From Gemmatimonadota bacterium (GTDB lineage: Bacteria; Latescibacterota; UBA2968; UBA8231): DNA of 30,117 nt. Of this stretch, positions 14,449-22,214 are shown in pieces (within the stretch, counting starts at the first letter, position 1; each line of letters opens with the position of its first letter). The translations under genes and the position numbers were made by a program. The stretch spans positions 1 through 30,117 of the forward strand of contig VXOR01000015.1 in the NCBI GenBank assembly GCA_009840005.1, in the 5' to 3' direction. Under the pieces are notes generated by a model. That model ran no database searches. It was not told the DNA's origin and worked only from the letters and a program-made list of their open reading frames with translations.

Positions 14449-14889
14449 ATGCCGACAGTCGCAGTAGGGTGCTTGCCAGAAATGAAGATCGCTAAACCAC
14501 GTTACCTCTATCACGGAAGTTCTGAAAAACTTGATCGCATCGAACCTAGGCCGGCGCGAGGAGTGGGACCAGAAAAAGACCGTTTGCACGCCGTCTACGC
14601 CACCCATATTAAAAACCTCGCCATAGTATTTTCCCTGCCGTTCATCCCGAACGAAAATAACAACCTTAGCTTTCAAGTATCATTTCAAGGGGACGAGCCT
14701 GGGATTCACTTAGAAGCGGGCTCTCTCGACATGTCTAGACCTGGGTTCTTGTACACCGTACCTTCGGCTTCCTTCGAGCAACTCGACGATGAGCAGTGGG
14801 TATCATATAGCCTCGTTGAGCCATGCGGCAAAGTTCGGATAAACCCAAAGGATTTTCTCCACTGGCTACGGTCAGGGAGAAGAGAATAA
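14449..14889 (+). CDS. Small YHGS-motif protein, possibly ADP-ribosyltransferase-like
   Basis: 146 residues, not a family I can name with certainty. Near the N-terminus is LYHGSSEKLDRIEPR, then LHAVYATHIKNLAIVFSLPF, and near the end FEQLDDEQWVSYSLVEP. The order His-Gly-Ser/Thr, a Tyr-Ala-Thr strand followed by an alanine helix, and a late Glu in a strand resembles the H-Y-E layout of ADP-ribosyltransferase and KptA-type folds; this is inference only. The start could instead be ATG 14482, just before the YHGS strand; neither has a clear ribosome site. The next gene begins three bases after the stop, so the two are probably translated from one mRNA. Confidence 0.6.
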   Translation: MPTVAVGCLPEMKIAKPRYLYHGSSEKLDRIEPRPARGVGPEKDRLHAVYATHIKNLAIVFSLPFIPNENNNLSFQVSFQGDEPGIHLEAGSLDMSRPGFLYTVPSASFEQLDDEQWVSYSLVEPCGKVRINPKDFLHWLRSGRRE

Positions 14890-14892
14890 AAA

Positions 14893-16257
14893 ATGAAACG
14901 CGAACACATTTTTGCCCATTACGAACAGGACGCAACCCGGTACTGGAAGCTGAGAGAAGGCGGCTATGCCACTCCGCTGAGTGTGTGTCAGGGAGATGAG
15001 GTAACGTTCCACATATCGAATTCCAGATCGTACTACGATGTATTTGTGTTCCACGAAGGGGCAACACGGCGTCTGGTAAAGGAGATAAACGACCTGCGTG
15101 GCGGGCTTCCCCCGGTCCCCGAGTTTGGCTATCGGGACGGATTCGCCTGGCCCGCGACGGTCTCGTTCCAGGTGCCTCGCGACTGGAAGAGCGGTGTTTA
15201 CATCGCCAGTTTCCCCACCGCACAGGGGATCCGGGAAATCCTGTTCGTCGTTCGCCCGCACGTCCCCAGCGCGCCGATTCTCCTGACGATCGAGACCAAT
15301 ACCTATGCCGCCTACAACTGCGTGGGCGGAAAATGCCTCTTCCCCTATATATCTACCGACCGATTTCACAGCAACCTAGTGACCTTTGAGCGACCCCTGC
15401 AGCCGGACATCATGGGCGGGTTCTATGCCTGGGATCAGTTCTTCACATCATGGCTCGACGCCGAGGGATATCAGGTAGATTACTGCGTCAACGCCGATCA
15501 CGACCGGCAGTCGGATATCCTAAATGACTACCCTGCACACCTCAGGATCTGTCACGGCGAGTACTCCAGCCGCGAAGAATGCGAGCAGCTTCAGCGGTTT
15601 GTAGCACGTGGCGGCAACCTAATGGTGTTCGCCGGCAACGCTTTCTCGCACTTGGTGGAGACCAGGGCCGACGGACGCCAGCTTTACTGTGCCAAGACCC
15701 GGTACAAAAAACATCCGCTCGGCACGCCGGAGGCCCCCGAAACATCCTTTCTCCGCGCAATCGACAATCTGCGTCAGCGCACCATTGGCGTTTCCTATAC
15801 GGCTGCTGTCAATGCCAAGAGCAAGGTTCCCGGCGAAATTATTGCCCCGACGTCCGGGGAATACGGATTCTTCCGCGTGACCCAGCCCGACCACTGGGCG
15901 TTCGCAGGAACCGGACTGGGAGAAGGAGACGAGTTTGGCCGGGAAGACTCGATCGTTGGCGTCGAATGCGATGGCGGTGACATCGAATTCAAGGATGGAA
16001 AACCGCGATTTACAGGCCGTGACGGAATCAGCCCGCATTACCAGATCATCGCGATCGGGAACGCGGAGGACCACGGTTTCAACGCGGACCTGGGGGTCCA
16101 CCACGACCGATTCTACGCCACCGTCGCAGTCAACGAAACGGAGTTCAAGGGGACTGTCTTCACCGCGGCAACCATCGAGTGGGCGCACGGTCTTTACCGG
16201 AACGGCGGTCCGGTGGCACAGATCACGCGCAATGTCTTGGACCGTCTGGGCAGATAG
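14893..16257 (+). CDS. N,N-dimethylformamidase large-subunit-like protein
   Basis: 454 residues. An N-terminal beta-sandwich (VCQGDEVTFHISNSRSYYDV, then SGVYIASFPT) precedes ETNTYAAYNCVGGKCLF, WLDAEGYQVDYCVNADHD and CHGEYSSREE, the hallmark blocks of the DMFA2 C-terminal domain of N,N-dimethylformamidase. A glutamine amidotransferase-like fold is expected there. The characterised large subunit is about 760 residues, so this protein is clearly shorter and lacks its N-terminal region. No small-subunit gene is adjacent, so hydrolysis of dimethylformamide itself is doubtful; an amide or glycan-related substrate is equally possible. The start is ATG 14893, three bases after the previous stop, with AGGGAGAAGAG upstream. 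Confidence 0.75.
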   Translation: MKREHIFAHYEQDATRYWKLREGGYATPLSVCQGDEVTFHISNSRSYYDVFVFHEGATRRLVKEINDLRGGLPPVPEFGYRDGFAWPATVSFQVPRDWKSGVYIASFPTAQGIREILFVVRPHVPSAPILLTIETNTYAAYNCVGGKCLFPYISTDRFHSNLVTFERPLQPDIMGGFYAWDQFFTSWLDAEGYQVDYCVNADHDRQSDILNDYPAHLRICHGEYSSREECEQLQRFVARGGNLMVFAGNAFSHLVETRADGRQLYCAKTRYKKHPLGTPEAPETSFLRAIDNLRQRTIGVSYTAAVNAKSKVPGEIIAPTSGEYGFFRVTQPDHWAFAGTGLGEGDEFGREDSIVGVECDGGDIEFKDGKPRFTGRDGISPHYQIIAIGNAEDHGFNADLGVHHDRFYATVAVNETEFKGTVFTAATIEWAHGLYRNGGPVAQITRNVLDRLGR

Positions 16258-16358
16258 TGAATGAGCATGCCTTTGACACAGTCGAGTATTCGCAGCAAGT
16301 TGAATCATTTAAAAAGCTGCGCGATTGACAAATATCTCCGCTTGAAAGGCCGCTGCAA

Positions 16359-17138
16359 ATGCTGATAATCGACACGCACTGCCACGCCGGGAATAGCTGG
16401 TTCGAGCCTATCGAGACACTTGAATTCGAGATGGACCGCAACGGCGTTGACAAGGCCGCACTCATCCAACACGGCGGCACCTACGACAACACCTACCTCC
16501 TCCAAGAAGCCGCCAAGCGACCGGGCCGGTTCAAGGTTGCAGTCCTCGTCGATCCCGAGTCCCGCGATCCACTCGGCGATCTTGCGCGGCTCGCAGAGCA
16601 AGGGGCCGCCGGTATTCGTATCGCCCCGGGTGGCCAGTTCGCCAACGCAGGCCCTTACGACATGTGGCGCAGAGCCGGCGAACTCGGCCTCGTAGTTTCC
16701 AGCATCGGCAATGCACCCCAGTTCGCGGCCGACGATTTCTCGTGCGTGCTCGATGCGTGCCCTGACACACACGTCATCCTCGAGCACCTCGCAGGCGTGG
16801 GCATTGCCGAGCCGCCCTACGCCGATTACGCCAAAGCCCTGCAACACGGCGAGCGCGACAACACCAGCATCAAAGTCCCCGGCTTGGGCGAAATCTGCGC
16901 CCGCCCGCCGCGCCTGCTGCCCGAACTCGAATTCGACCACGTGCCGCCACTTTTCGAGATGGCCAAAGAGGCATTCGGCGTACAACGCATGATGTGGGGC
17001 AGCGACTTCCCGCCCAGCGCCGGCAGAGAGGGCTACGCCAATACACTGCGCGCCGTCCTCGAGCATCCGGCTTTCGCCGACGGCGATGATATCGAATGGG
17101 TCATGGGAAAGACCGCGGCGCGCGTGTGGGGATTCTAA
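16359..17138 (+). CDS. Metal-dependent amidohydrolase (Amidohydro_2, TIM barrel)
   Basis: 259 residues. IIDTHCHAG gives the first-strand HxH pair (H7, H9). The last-strand Asp is in MWGSDFPPS (D216), with the conserved Glu/His region around HVILEHLAGVG. This is the amidohydrolase-2 layout used by decarboxylases and lactonases such as 2-pyrone-4,6-dicarboxylate hydrolase. The substrate is unknown. AAAGG (16345-16349) stands nine bases before the ATG. It lies 101 bases behind the dimethylformamidase-like gene and may be separately expressed. Confidence 0.85.
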   Translation: MLIIDTHCHAGNSWFEPIETLEFEMDRNGVDKAALIQHGGTYDNTYLLQEAAKRPGRFKVAVLVDPESRDPLGDLARLAEQGAAGIRIAPGGQFANAGPYDMWRRAGELGLVVSSIGNAPQFAADDFSCVLDACPDTHVILEHLAGVGIAEPPYADYAKALQHGERDNTSIKVPGLGEICARPPRLLPELEFDHVPPLFEMAKEAFGVQRMMWGSDFPPSAGREGYANTLRAVLEHPAFADGDDIEWVMGKTAARVWGF

Positions 17139-17178
17139 CGAGAAAATCTAACTTTCCGGTAGGAAATAACAGAGCGAC

Positions 17179-17802
17179 ATGGCAAAAGAAAAAAAGAAAA
17201 CCTCGCGCCAGGCGTATGGCATCACAGTACTCAAAGCCGCTCATCCTCAGGTGCGCGCCAAAAAAAAGAAGCACGAACCCTGCATCCACGGCAACAAATT
17301 CTGGAATTCGAGTTGGTGCGTGATGGACTTCCTCTCGCACCAGGGCCTGCCGCCAAAGGCGCGGGTTTTAGACATCGGCTGCGGTTGGGGACTCGCCGGG
17401 ATATACTGCGCCAAAAACCACGGTGCCCGCGTTACGGGCATGGACGCGGATGCGGCGGTCTTTCCCTACTTGCAGCTACACGCCGAGATCAACGGCGTCG
17501 AGATAGAGACTTGGCGCTGCAAGTTCGAGAAGGTAAAAAAGAAAGACCTGCGCCAAACCAACCTGATCATCGGAGCCGATATTTGCTTCTGGGACGACAT
17601 GATCAAGCCGCTCTACAAGCTGATCAAAAAGGCGATCGAGGTCGAGGTCGGGCAGATCATCATCGCCGACCCGGGCCGCCCGCCCTTTCACGAGCTGAGC
17701 GAGAAGGTCATCGGGAAGCTCGGCGGCGAGCTCAAGGAGTGGGAAATCAACGGCGAGGTCAAAGCCGACGCGTACCTGCTCATCACGGGCACGTTACCCT
17801 AG
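17179..17802 (+). CDS. METTL-type protein methyltransferase-like protein
   Basis: 207 residues. A very lysine-rich N-terminus (KEKKK, AKKKKHE) is followed by CIHGNKFWNSSWCVMDFL and motif I LDIGCGWG (64-71). GMDADAAVFPYLQLHAEING and ADICFWDDM fit the Methyltransf_16 group, which includes bacterial homologues of the lysine methyltransferase ETFB-KMT. A protein side chain is thus the likely acceptor, but this is inference. A short IIADPGRPPFH block sits where METTL20-type enzymes have a similar DPGRP sequence. Its stop overlaps by four bases the end of the converging dehydrogenase gene. Confidence 0.78.
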   Translation: MAKEKKKTSRQAYGITVLKAAHPQVRAKKKKHEPCIHGNKFWNSSWCVMDFLSHQGLPPKARVLDIGCGWGLAGIYCAKNHGARVTGMDADAAVFPYLQLHAEINGVEIETWRCKFEKVKKKDLRQTNLIIGADICFWDDMIKPLYKLIKKAIEVEVGQIIIADPGRPPFHELSEKVIGKLGGELKEWEINGEVKADAYLLITGTLP

Positions 17803-18755
17803 AACCAGTTCTCCTTATCCACCACATTCACCAACGCCGCGCCGCGAGCAAAGCGCTTGCAATTCTCCACCATCAGGTCGCGCCGACGGTCTCTCAGATA
17901 AGGGCCAGCCGCGGCCACGTGCGGGGTCATCAGGAAGTTCGGGGCCGTCCACAGCGGGTGCTCCGGCGGCAGCGGCTCCTGCTCAAACACATCTAGGGCA
18001 GCACCGGCGATCTGGCCCTCGCGCAGGGCTTGGTCGAGATCGGCCAACTTGACGTTCGCGCCACGACCAATGTTGATGAAGTACGCACTATTCTTCATCT
18101 GCTCGAACCGGGCGCTGGTGAAAAAACCCTCGGTCTGCGGCGTCTGCGGCACGGTAAGAATGACGAAATCCGCCCTCGGCAAAAGTTGGTCGAGCTCGTC
18201 TGGGCGGTATAACTCGTCAACCCCCGCAGGCGGCGACTCAACGCGAGGATCGATCCCAACAGTCGTCATGCCCCAGTTCTTGCACTGGCGCGCGGTCTCT
18301 GCGCCAATCCCGCCGACGCCGACGATCAGCGCAGTAGCTTCAGGCAGGTAGGTCGAAGGGCTCGACTCCCCGCCGCTGCGCCATTGCCCGGCGAACTGGT
18401 AGCGGAAGTAGCGGTGCATACCGCGCGAGAGCGCCAGCACAAAGGCCATGATGTGGGCCGAGATGTGGTCGTTGAAGATGCCGCGAAAATTGGTCACCAC
18501 CACGTCGCTGGCGATGAGTTCCGGGAAGTAATACCCCTTGGGCGGGCCAGCGGCTGGGGCGGCCAACCACTTGAGCTGGACGGCTGCGGCCAACAGCTCT
18601 GAGTCCAAGGTGCCGAAACAGGCTTGCGCCGTGGGCAGAGCGGCTAGGGCTTCGGCGCGGCTCTCGCATTGAACGATTTCCATCGTGGGGACCGCTTCGG
18701 ACATGGCAGCGGCTAGATCGCCGGCAGGTGACAGAAAGACGAACTTGAAGGACAT
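17799..18755 (-). CDS. D-isomer-specific 2-hydroxyacid dehydrogenase
   Basis: 318 residues. The NAD-binding Rossmann motif is VGVGGIGAETA (145-155). The catalytic triad is complete: R231 in NIGRGANV, E260 in FEQEPLPP and H279 in MTPHVAAAG. The family reduces 2-oxo acids or oxidises D-2-hydroxyacids; the N-terminal substrate domain with LAAPAAGPPKGYYFPEL is glyoxylate/hydroxypyruvate reductase-like, but the substrate is not fixed. ATG 18755 is preceded by AAAGGAACGCC; the open frame beyond it to 18902 has no domain. The upstream region is shared with the divergent nucleotidyltransferase gene. Confidence 0.92.
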   Translation of the reverse strand: MSFKFVFLSPAGDLAAAMSEAVPTMEIVQCESRAEALAALPTAQACFGTLDSELLAAAVQLKWLAAPAAGPPKGYYFPELIASDVVVTNFRGIFNDHISAHIMAFVLALSRGMHRYFRYQFAGQWRSGGESSPSTYLPEATALIVGVGGIGAETARQCKNWGMTTVGIDPRVESPPAGVDELYRPDELDQLLPRADFVILTVPQTPQTEGFFTSARFEQMKNSAYFINIGRGANVKLADLDQALREGQIAGAALDVFEQEPLPPEHPLWTAPNFLMTPHVAAAGPYLRDRRRDLMVENCKRFARGAALVNVVDKENWF

Positions 18756-18855
18756 GGCGTTCCTTTCGCTAATTTGCACAGTACTGGGGGCAACTCTGGC
18801 GAGGAATATATCGCAAGACACCTGAGACGCAATTTTTCCCGCTCCTGCCAAACCG

Positions 18856-18884
18856 TTCACTTTTGTCGGCATCATGCGTATATT
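18856..18884 (+). promoter_or_regulatory. Candidate sigma-70-type promoter for the MNT gene
   Basis: TTCACT (18856-18861), 17 bases, TATATT (18879-18884), ending 38 bases before the nucleotidyltransferase ATG. The -10 box and spacing are good, the -35 box moderate. Confidence 0.4.
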
Positions 18885-18922
18885 TCTCGCTAGACGCAGC
18901 ATCGCTACCTACAGCTTTGACC

Positions 18923-19303
18923 ATGCCTACCTGTTCCCAAATAACACCCGCTGAAATGGATGCCTACCGAGAGGCGGCCCGCCAACGCCACATCGCCGAA
19001 AAGGCGCATCTGCGCGAGCGCCGTCAGTGCGCTTGGGATCTAGCTCGACAAGCCGCCCGCCTACTAGAGGAACGCTTCAACGCCAAGCGGGTGGTGCTCT
19101 TCGGCTCGCTGGTGCACGGGGACAGGTTCAATCTTTGGTCCGATGTAGATATAGCCGCTTGGGGCCTCCGGCCCGAGGACACTTGGCGGGCACTCGGAGC
19201 GGTCATGGACCTCGACCCAGATATCGAAGTAAACTTAGTCGATATGGCCTGTTGCCGCCCCGCGTTAAGAGCGGTTATCGAGCGCGAAGGAGTCTATCTA
19301 TGA
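18923..19303 (+). CDS. MNT-type nucleotidyltransferase-domain protein (antitoxin-like)
   Basis: 126 residues. The minimal nucleotidyltransferase core shows FGSLVHG (60-66) and LWSDVDIAAW with the metal-binding pair D74/D76, followed by IEVNLVDM for the third acidic strand. In HEPN/MNT modules such proteins AMPylate and neutralise the HEPN RNase toxin encoded next to them. Here an N-terminal helix rich in Arg and Ala (residues 10-50) precedes the core. The frame extends to 18863 but ATG 18923 starts after the likely promoter. The stop overlaps the start of a 57-residue ORF (ATGA at 19300), the order and coupling typical of MNT-first modules. Confidence 0.78.
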   Translation: MPTCSQITPAEMDAYREAARQRHIAEKAHLRERRQCAWDLARQAARLLEERFNAKRVVLFGSLVHGDRFNLWSDVDIAAWGLRPEDTWRALGAVMDLDPDIEVNLVDMACCRPALRAVIEREGVYL

Positions 19304-19473
19304 TCGCCCGCCACATCGTCAGTGCCGAGCGCATCCGCCACGTCTATGCCTTTGAGTTTGACCCGCAGCGGATAAGGCCGCTGGCCGAAGCGCTAGCTGG
19401 CGACTTCGCCCAAGTCGAGGATGAGCTAGCGATCTTTATCGACTTTCTCGAAGGATTGGCCGACGCCGACTAA
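19300..19473 (+). CDS. 57-residue partner of the MNT protein, possible truncated HEPN/HepT-like toxin
   Basis: Encodes 57 residues starting MIARHIVSAERIRHVYAFEF, mostly helical, acidic toward the end (VEDELAIFIDFLEGLADAD). It overlaps the nucleotidyltransferase gene by ATGA and so must be translated with it. Usual HepT-like partners are 100-150 residues and carry an R-x4-6-H motif; here RIRH occurs at the N-terminus but the rest of a HEPN domain is missing. It may be a shortened toxin, an inactive remnant or a distinct small partner. The next gene starts 43 bases after its stop, leaving no room for a longer frame. Confidence 0.55.
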   Translation: MIARHIVSAERIRHVYAFEFDPQRIRPLAEALAGDFAQVEDELAIFIDFLEGLADAD

Positions 19474-19516
19474 CGCGCCCCTCTGGCCTCGGTGGGGCAA
19501 AAAGGTTTTGCATCCT

Positions 19517-20872
19517 GTGAAAAACCCAACACGCGCCGCAGAGGCCCTGCTCTACAAGAAGGTCGCCTTGCCCGACGAGTTCGTTCGCGAGCGCACCGGT
19601 GGGGACATTCGCATCGGCGACCTAACTGGAGACGGACAGGTCGATTTCCTCGTGTACAATGCCCTCGGAGGCATCAAGCCTTGCTTTCTGGGGGCCTTTT
19701 CGCTCGCTGGCGAGCCGCTCTGGGCGGTGGGGGATCGGGATCTTACTGCGCTCGACGCGGACGGTTCCGAACGCCTCGCGACCATTTCTCCCGACCGCCC
19801 AGGGCCGGTGGCCATCTGCGACATCGACCAAGACGGGCGGCAAGAGATCCTCTGCTTCCTCGTCGATCCCCACGCGAAGCGCACTAGCAAATGGAACCTC
19901 GCGGATGTGCACATCGCCATCCTCGACGGGCGCACGGGTGCGGTCAAACGCTGCGCTGCGCCCGAGGAACTGGCGCGTTGCAACGCCTACGCAGACGGAG
20001 AAATGCACGTCCCCAACTACGTGCATCAGCGGCTGCTAATCGCCAATTTCTCCGGCCACGACCAGCCGTGCGATTTTGTCGTCAAGCTCGGCTGCGATGT
20101 CCTCGCGTTCAACGACCGGCTCGAAGTGCTGTGGCACTATCGCAGCAAGTGGCATCGCTACCCGGAGCACGCGGCGTACATTCCGGCCGTTGGCGACCTA
20201 GATGGCGATGGCCGCGACGAGGTCAACGGCGGGCACTTCGGCCTCGATCACGACGGAAGCGTGTTGTGGGAAACCTTCTTGGGCGACCATGCAGACAGCG
20301 TGTTGGTCGATAGGTGGGGAACGGAGCCAGCAGCCATTATTTCGGGCGGTGGCCAAGTGCTCGACGGCAGTGGCCAACACCTGCTGCACTTGGGGGCGGA
20401 TGTGGTGCCGCACGGGCAAGAGGTGCGCTGCGGCAACTTGCGGCCCGAGCTACCCGGCCGCGAATTGGCCATCCGCTACAACGGACACCACGCAGACGTG
20501 ATGATCGTCGCGCAAGACGGTGTTGTTCTCAACCGCTTCCAGGTAGATGAGTCGCCCAACAACACGGGCATGGAAATCGTGCGCTGGAATGGGCCGGAGC
20601 ACAGGGACTTGCTCTACAGCCCGGCGGCCCTCTTTGACGGATGGGGCAACAAGGTCGCAACCTTCCCGGAGTTGCCCACGCCGACCGGCGGCAAAATGGG
20701 ATGGTATCACTGCTTCCCGGCCGATGTGTGCGGCGACGAGCGCGAGGAAGTGATACTCTACGATCCATACAGCGACGCCGTGTACATCTACACGCCCGCG
20801 CCGCTCGACGAGAGCCGATTCGACCGCTACCTTCACGGCCCGCGCCAGTACAACGCGCGGCTGCTCGATTGA
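19517..20872 (+). CDS. FG-GAP/VCBS-type beta-propeller protein
   Basis: 451 residues. Repeated blade motifs of the FG-GAP type occur: IGDLTGDGQVDFLVY, ICDIDQDGRQEILCF, VGDLDGDGRDEVNGG and DVCGDEREEVILYD, each with calcium-loop Asp residues. The spacing and the end (YIYTPAPLDESRFDRY, then YNARLLD) recall propellers of rhamnogalacturonan lyase-like (PL11) proteins, but I cannot assign an enzyme activity. No signal peptide is visible from GTG 19517; this start is chosen because AAAAAGG lies 11 bases upstream, whereas a TTG at 19508 is too close. It precedes a sulfatase-superfamily gene in the same direction, separated by a repeat-like spacer. Confidence 0.7.
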   Translation: MKNPTRAAEALLYKKVALPDEFVRERTGGDIRIGDLTGDGQVDFLVYNALGGIKPCFLGAFSLAGEPLWAVGDRDLTALDADGSERLATISPDRPGPVAICDIDQDGRQEILCFLVDPHAKRTSKWNLADVHIAILDGRTGAVKRCAAPEELARCNAYADGEMHVPNYVHQRLLIANFSGHDQPCDFVVKLGCDVLAFNDRLEVLWHYRSKWHRYPEHAAYIPAVGDLDGDGRDEVNGGHFGLDHDGSVLWETFLGDHADSVLVDRWGTEPAAIISGGGQVLDGSGQHLLHLGADVVPHGQEVRCGNLRPELPGRELAIRYNGHHADVMIVAQDGVVLNRFQVDESPNNTGMEIVRWNGPEHRDLLYSPAALFDGWGNKVATFPELPTPTGGKMGWYHCFPADVCGDEREEVILYDPYSDAVYIYTPAPLDESRFDRYLHGPRQYNARLLD

Positions 20873-20904
20873 CGAGTTACTTTACCATGAACAACCCAAA
20901 CCCA

Positions 20905-20966
20905 AAATCCTGTCCATCCCACAAATCCCATAAATCCTGTTCCCCTACCTCCAATCCCGTCCATCC
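20905..20966 (+). repeat. AATCC-TGTCCATCC spacer repeat
   Basis: Degenerate short repeats: AATCCTGTCCATCC (20906-20919), AAATCCCATAAATCCTGT (20923-20940) and AATCCCGTCCATCC (20953-20966), the last ending directly at the ATG of the next gene. Read on the minus strand it is the GGATGGACAGGATT / TTTATGGGATTTG type of sequence that recurs in many environmental genomes. A similar stretch (CCATCCCGTTCATCCA, 27293-27308) lies at the end of the FG-GAP gene at 27286. Confidence 0.6.
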
Positions 20967-22214
20967 ATGTCAAAATTCCTAATTGTCTCCATCGACTGCT
21001 GGCGCTACGACGCGCTGAGCCGGACGAACCCGAGGATTAACACGCCCAAATTCGATCTGCTGACTCGGGATTACGCCTTTGCCGAGCGCTACTTTGTCAC
21101 CGCGCCAGCGACCCGCCCTTCGCACACCTCGCTGTTCACCGGACTGTATCCCTTTGAGCACGGGCTTTTTGGGCAGACCTACCTGAAGCTGTTCGCCGGC
21201 GTGGTCAACCTGTTCGACGTTTTTGCCGCGGCCGGGTACAGCGTCCGGGGGTTTTCCGAGCGGCCGGACGTGTTCCGCTTCCTCGACTTCGCGCCTTTTA
21301 TCGGGCCAGCCGATCCAGCGGCCACCCAGCAACATTTGGGATCGCTCGAACGCCTGTGCGCCGAGCTGATCGAGCCGAGCGGGCCGCAGTTTAAATTCCT
21401 CCACTTTTGGTACACGCACGGCGGCTACGGCTTGGGCGACATACCCCATCGGCCCGATTTGGGGCAGCTAGTGGCGGCCGGGCAGGTGGAAGAGGCGCTG
21501 CGCTACTACCAAGCGGCTGTGACCCATGTACTGGAGTTTTCCCTCGTCGAGTTGCTCAAGCGCATCGACCTCGACGAATGGGCGGTCTTTATCTGCGGGG
21601 ATCACGGCGAGGGGTTTTGCGGAGAGGTTATGGCGCACGGCGACCGGCTGCATCCCAACGTGGTTCACGTGCCCATGTTAGCCCATGTGCCGGGCGGGTT
21701 CTCCTTCCCGCGTGACGGAGCCGTTTCCGCCATTGACCTCTTTCCGACCATCGCGGCATTGGCCGATCTACCCGTTGACTACCAAGGGTTCGGACAGAAC
21801 TGGTTGGAGCCGAGCGCAGCGTTGACCGATCGTTGGGTATTATCTGAGCTAGACAGTCTATACGGCATCGGTTTTCTCAGCCCCGACAATCTGCGCCTGC
21901 CCGCAGAGCGCGTCACGTCGCCTACGGCTATCGATGGCGAGGAAATAGCGCGCTATGCCGAGGGCATCCGCGAGTGGTGCCTGTGCGATGGGCGGCATTT
22001 CTACCGCGAGGACGAACAGACGGGCGCATACGTCCTGCGCGACCTGCACCACGGCGACGACGATTTGGTTTGCGCGGACCCATCGCACTATCGCACGCAA
22101 TATCGCAACCTGCGCGACCGCTCCGCATACCAACAGATGCAGGCTCAAAGTGCGTCAGCCAGCGAGGCCACAATCCTCCAAGAACGCCTGCGCGACCTCG
22201 GGTACCTAGATTGA
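20967..22214 (+). CDS. Sulfatase-superfamily hydrolase with Thr at the nucleophile position
   Basis: 415 residues of the alkaline phosphatase/sulfatase fold. MSKFLIVSIDCWRYDAL provides the first metal Asp (D10). The nucleophile block is APATRPSHTSLFTG: T49 occupies the place of the sulfatase Cys/Ser and His53 that of the conserved Arg, so formylglycine maturation is impossible. CGDHGEGF and MAHGDRLHPNVVHVP give the second metal-site Asp/His cluster. Thr nucleophiles occur in phosphotransfer members of this superfamily, such as lipoteichoic acid synthase, so a phosphodiester or phosphonate substrate is as likely as a sulfate. No signal peptide. There is no Shine-Dalgarno site before the ATG: a repeat-like pyrimidine-rich spacer abuts it. 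The stop overlaps the start of the lipoprotein gene at 22211. Confidence 0.82.
   Translation: MSKFLIVSIDCWRYDALSRTNPRINTPKFDLLTRDYAFAERYFVTAPATRPSHTSLFTGLYPFEHGLFGQTYLKLFAGVVNLFDVFAAAGYSVRGFSERPDVFRFLDFAPFIGPADPAATQQHLGSLERLCAELIEPSGPQFKFLHFWYTHGGYGLGDIPHRPDLGQLVAAGQVEEALRYYQAAVTHVLEFSLVELLKRIDLDEWAVFICGDHGEGFCGEVMAHGDRLHPNVVHVPMLAHVPGGFSFPRDGAVSAIDLFPTIAALADLPVDYQGFGQNWLEPSAALTDRWVLSELDSLYGIGFLSPDNLRLPAERVTSPTAIDGEEIARYAEGIREWCLCDGRHFYREDEQTGAYVLRDLHHGDDDLVCADPSHYRTQYRNLRDRSAYQQMQAQSASASEATILQERLRDLGYLD

Noticed and set aside
16305..17066. 253-codon open frame on the minus strand
   Set aside because: Antisense to the amidohydrolase, whose metal ligands are intact.
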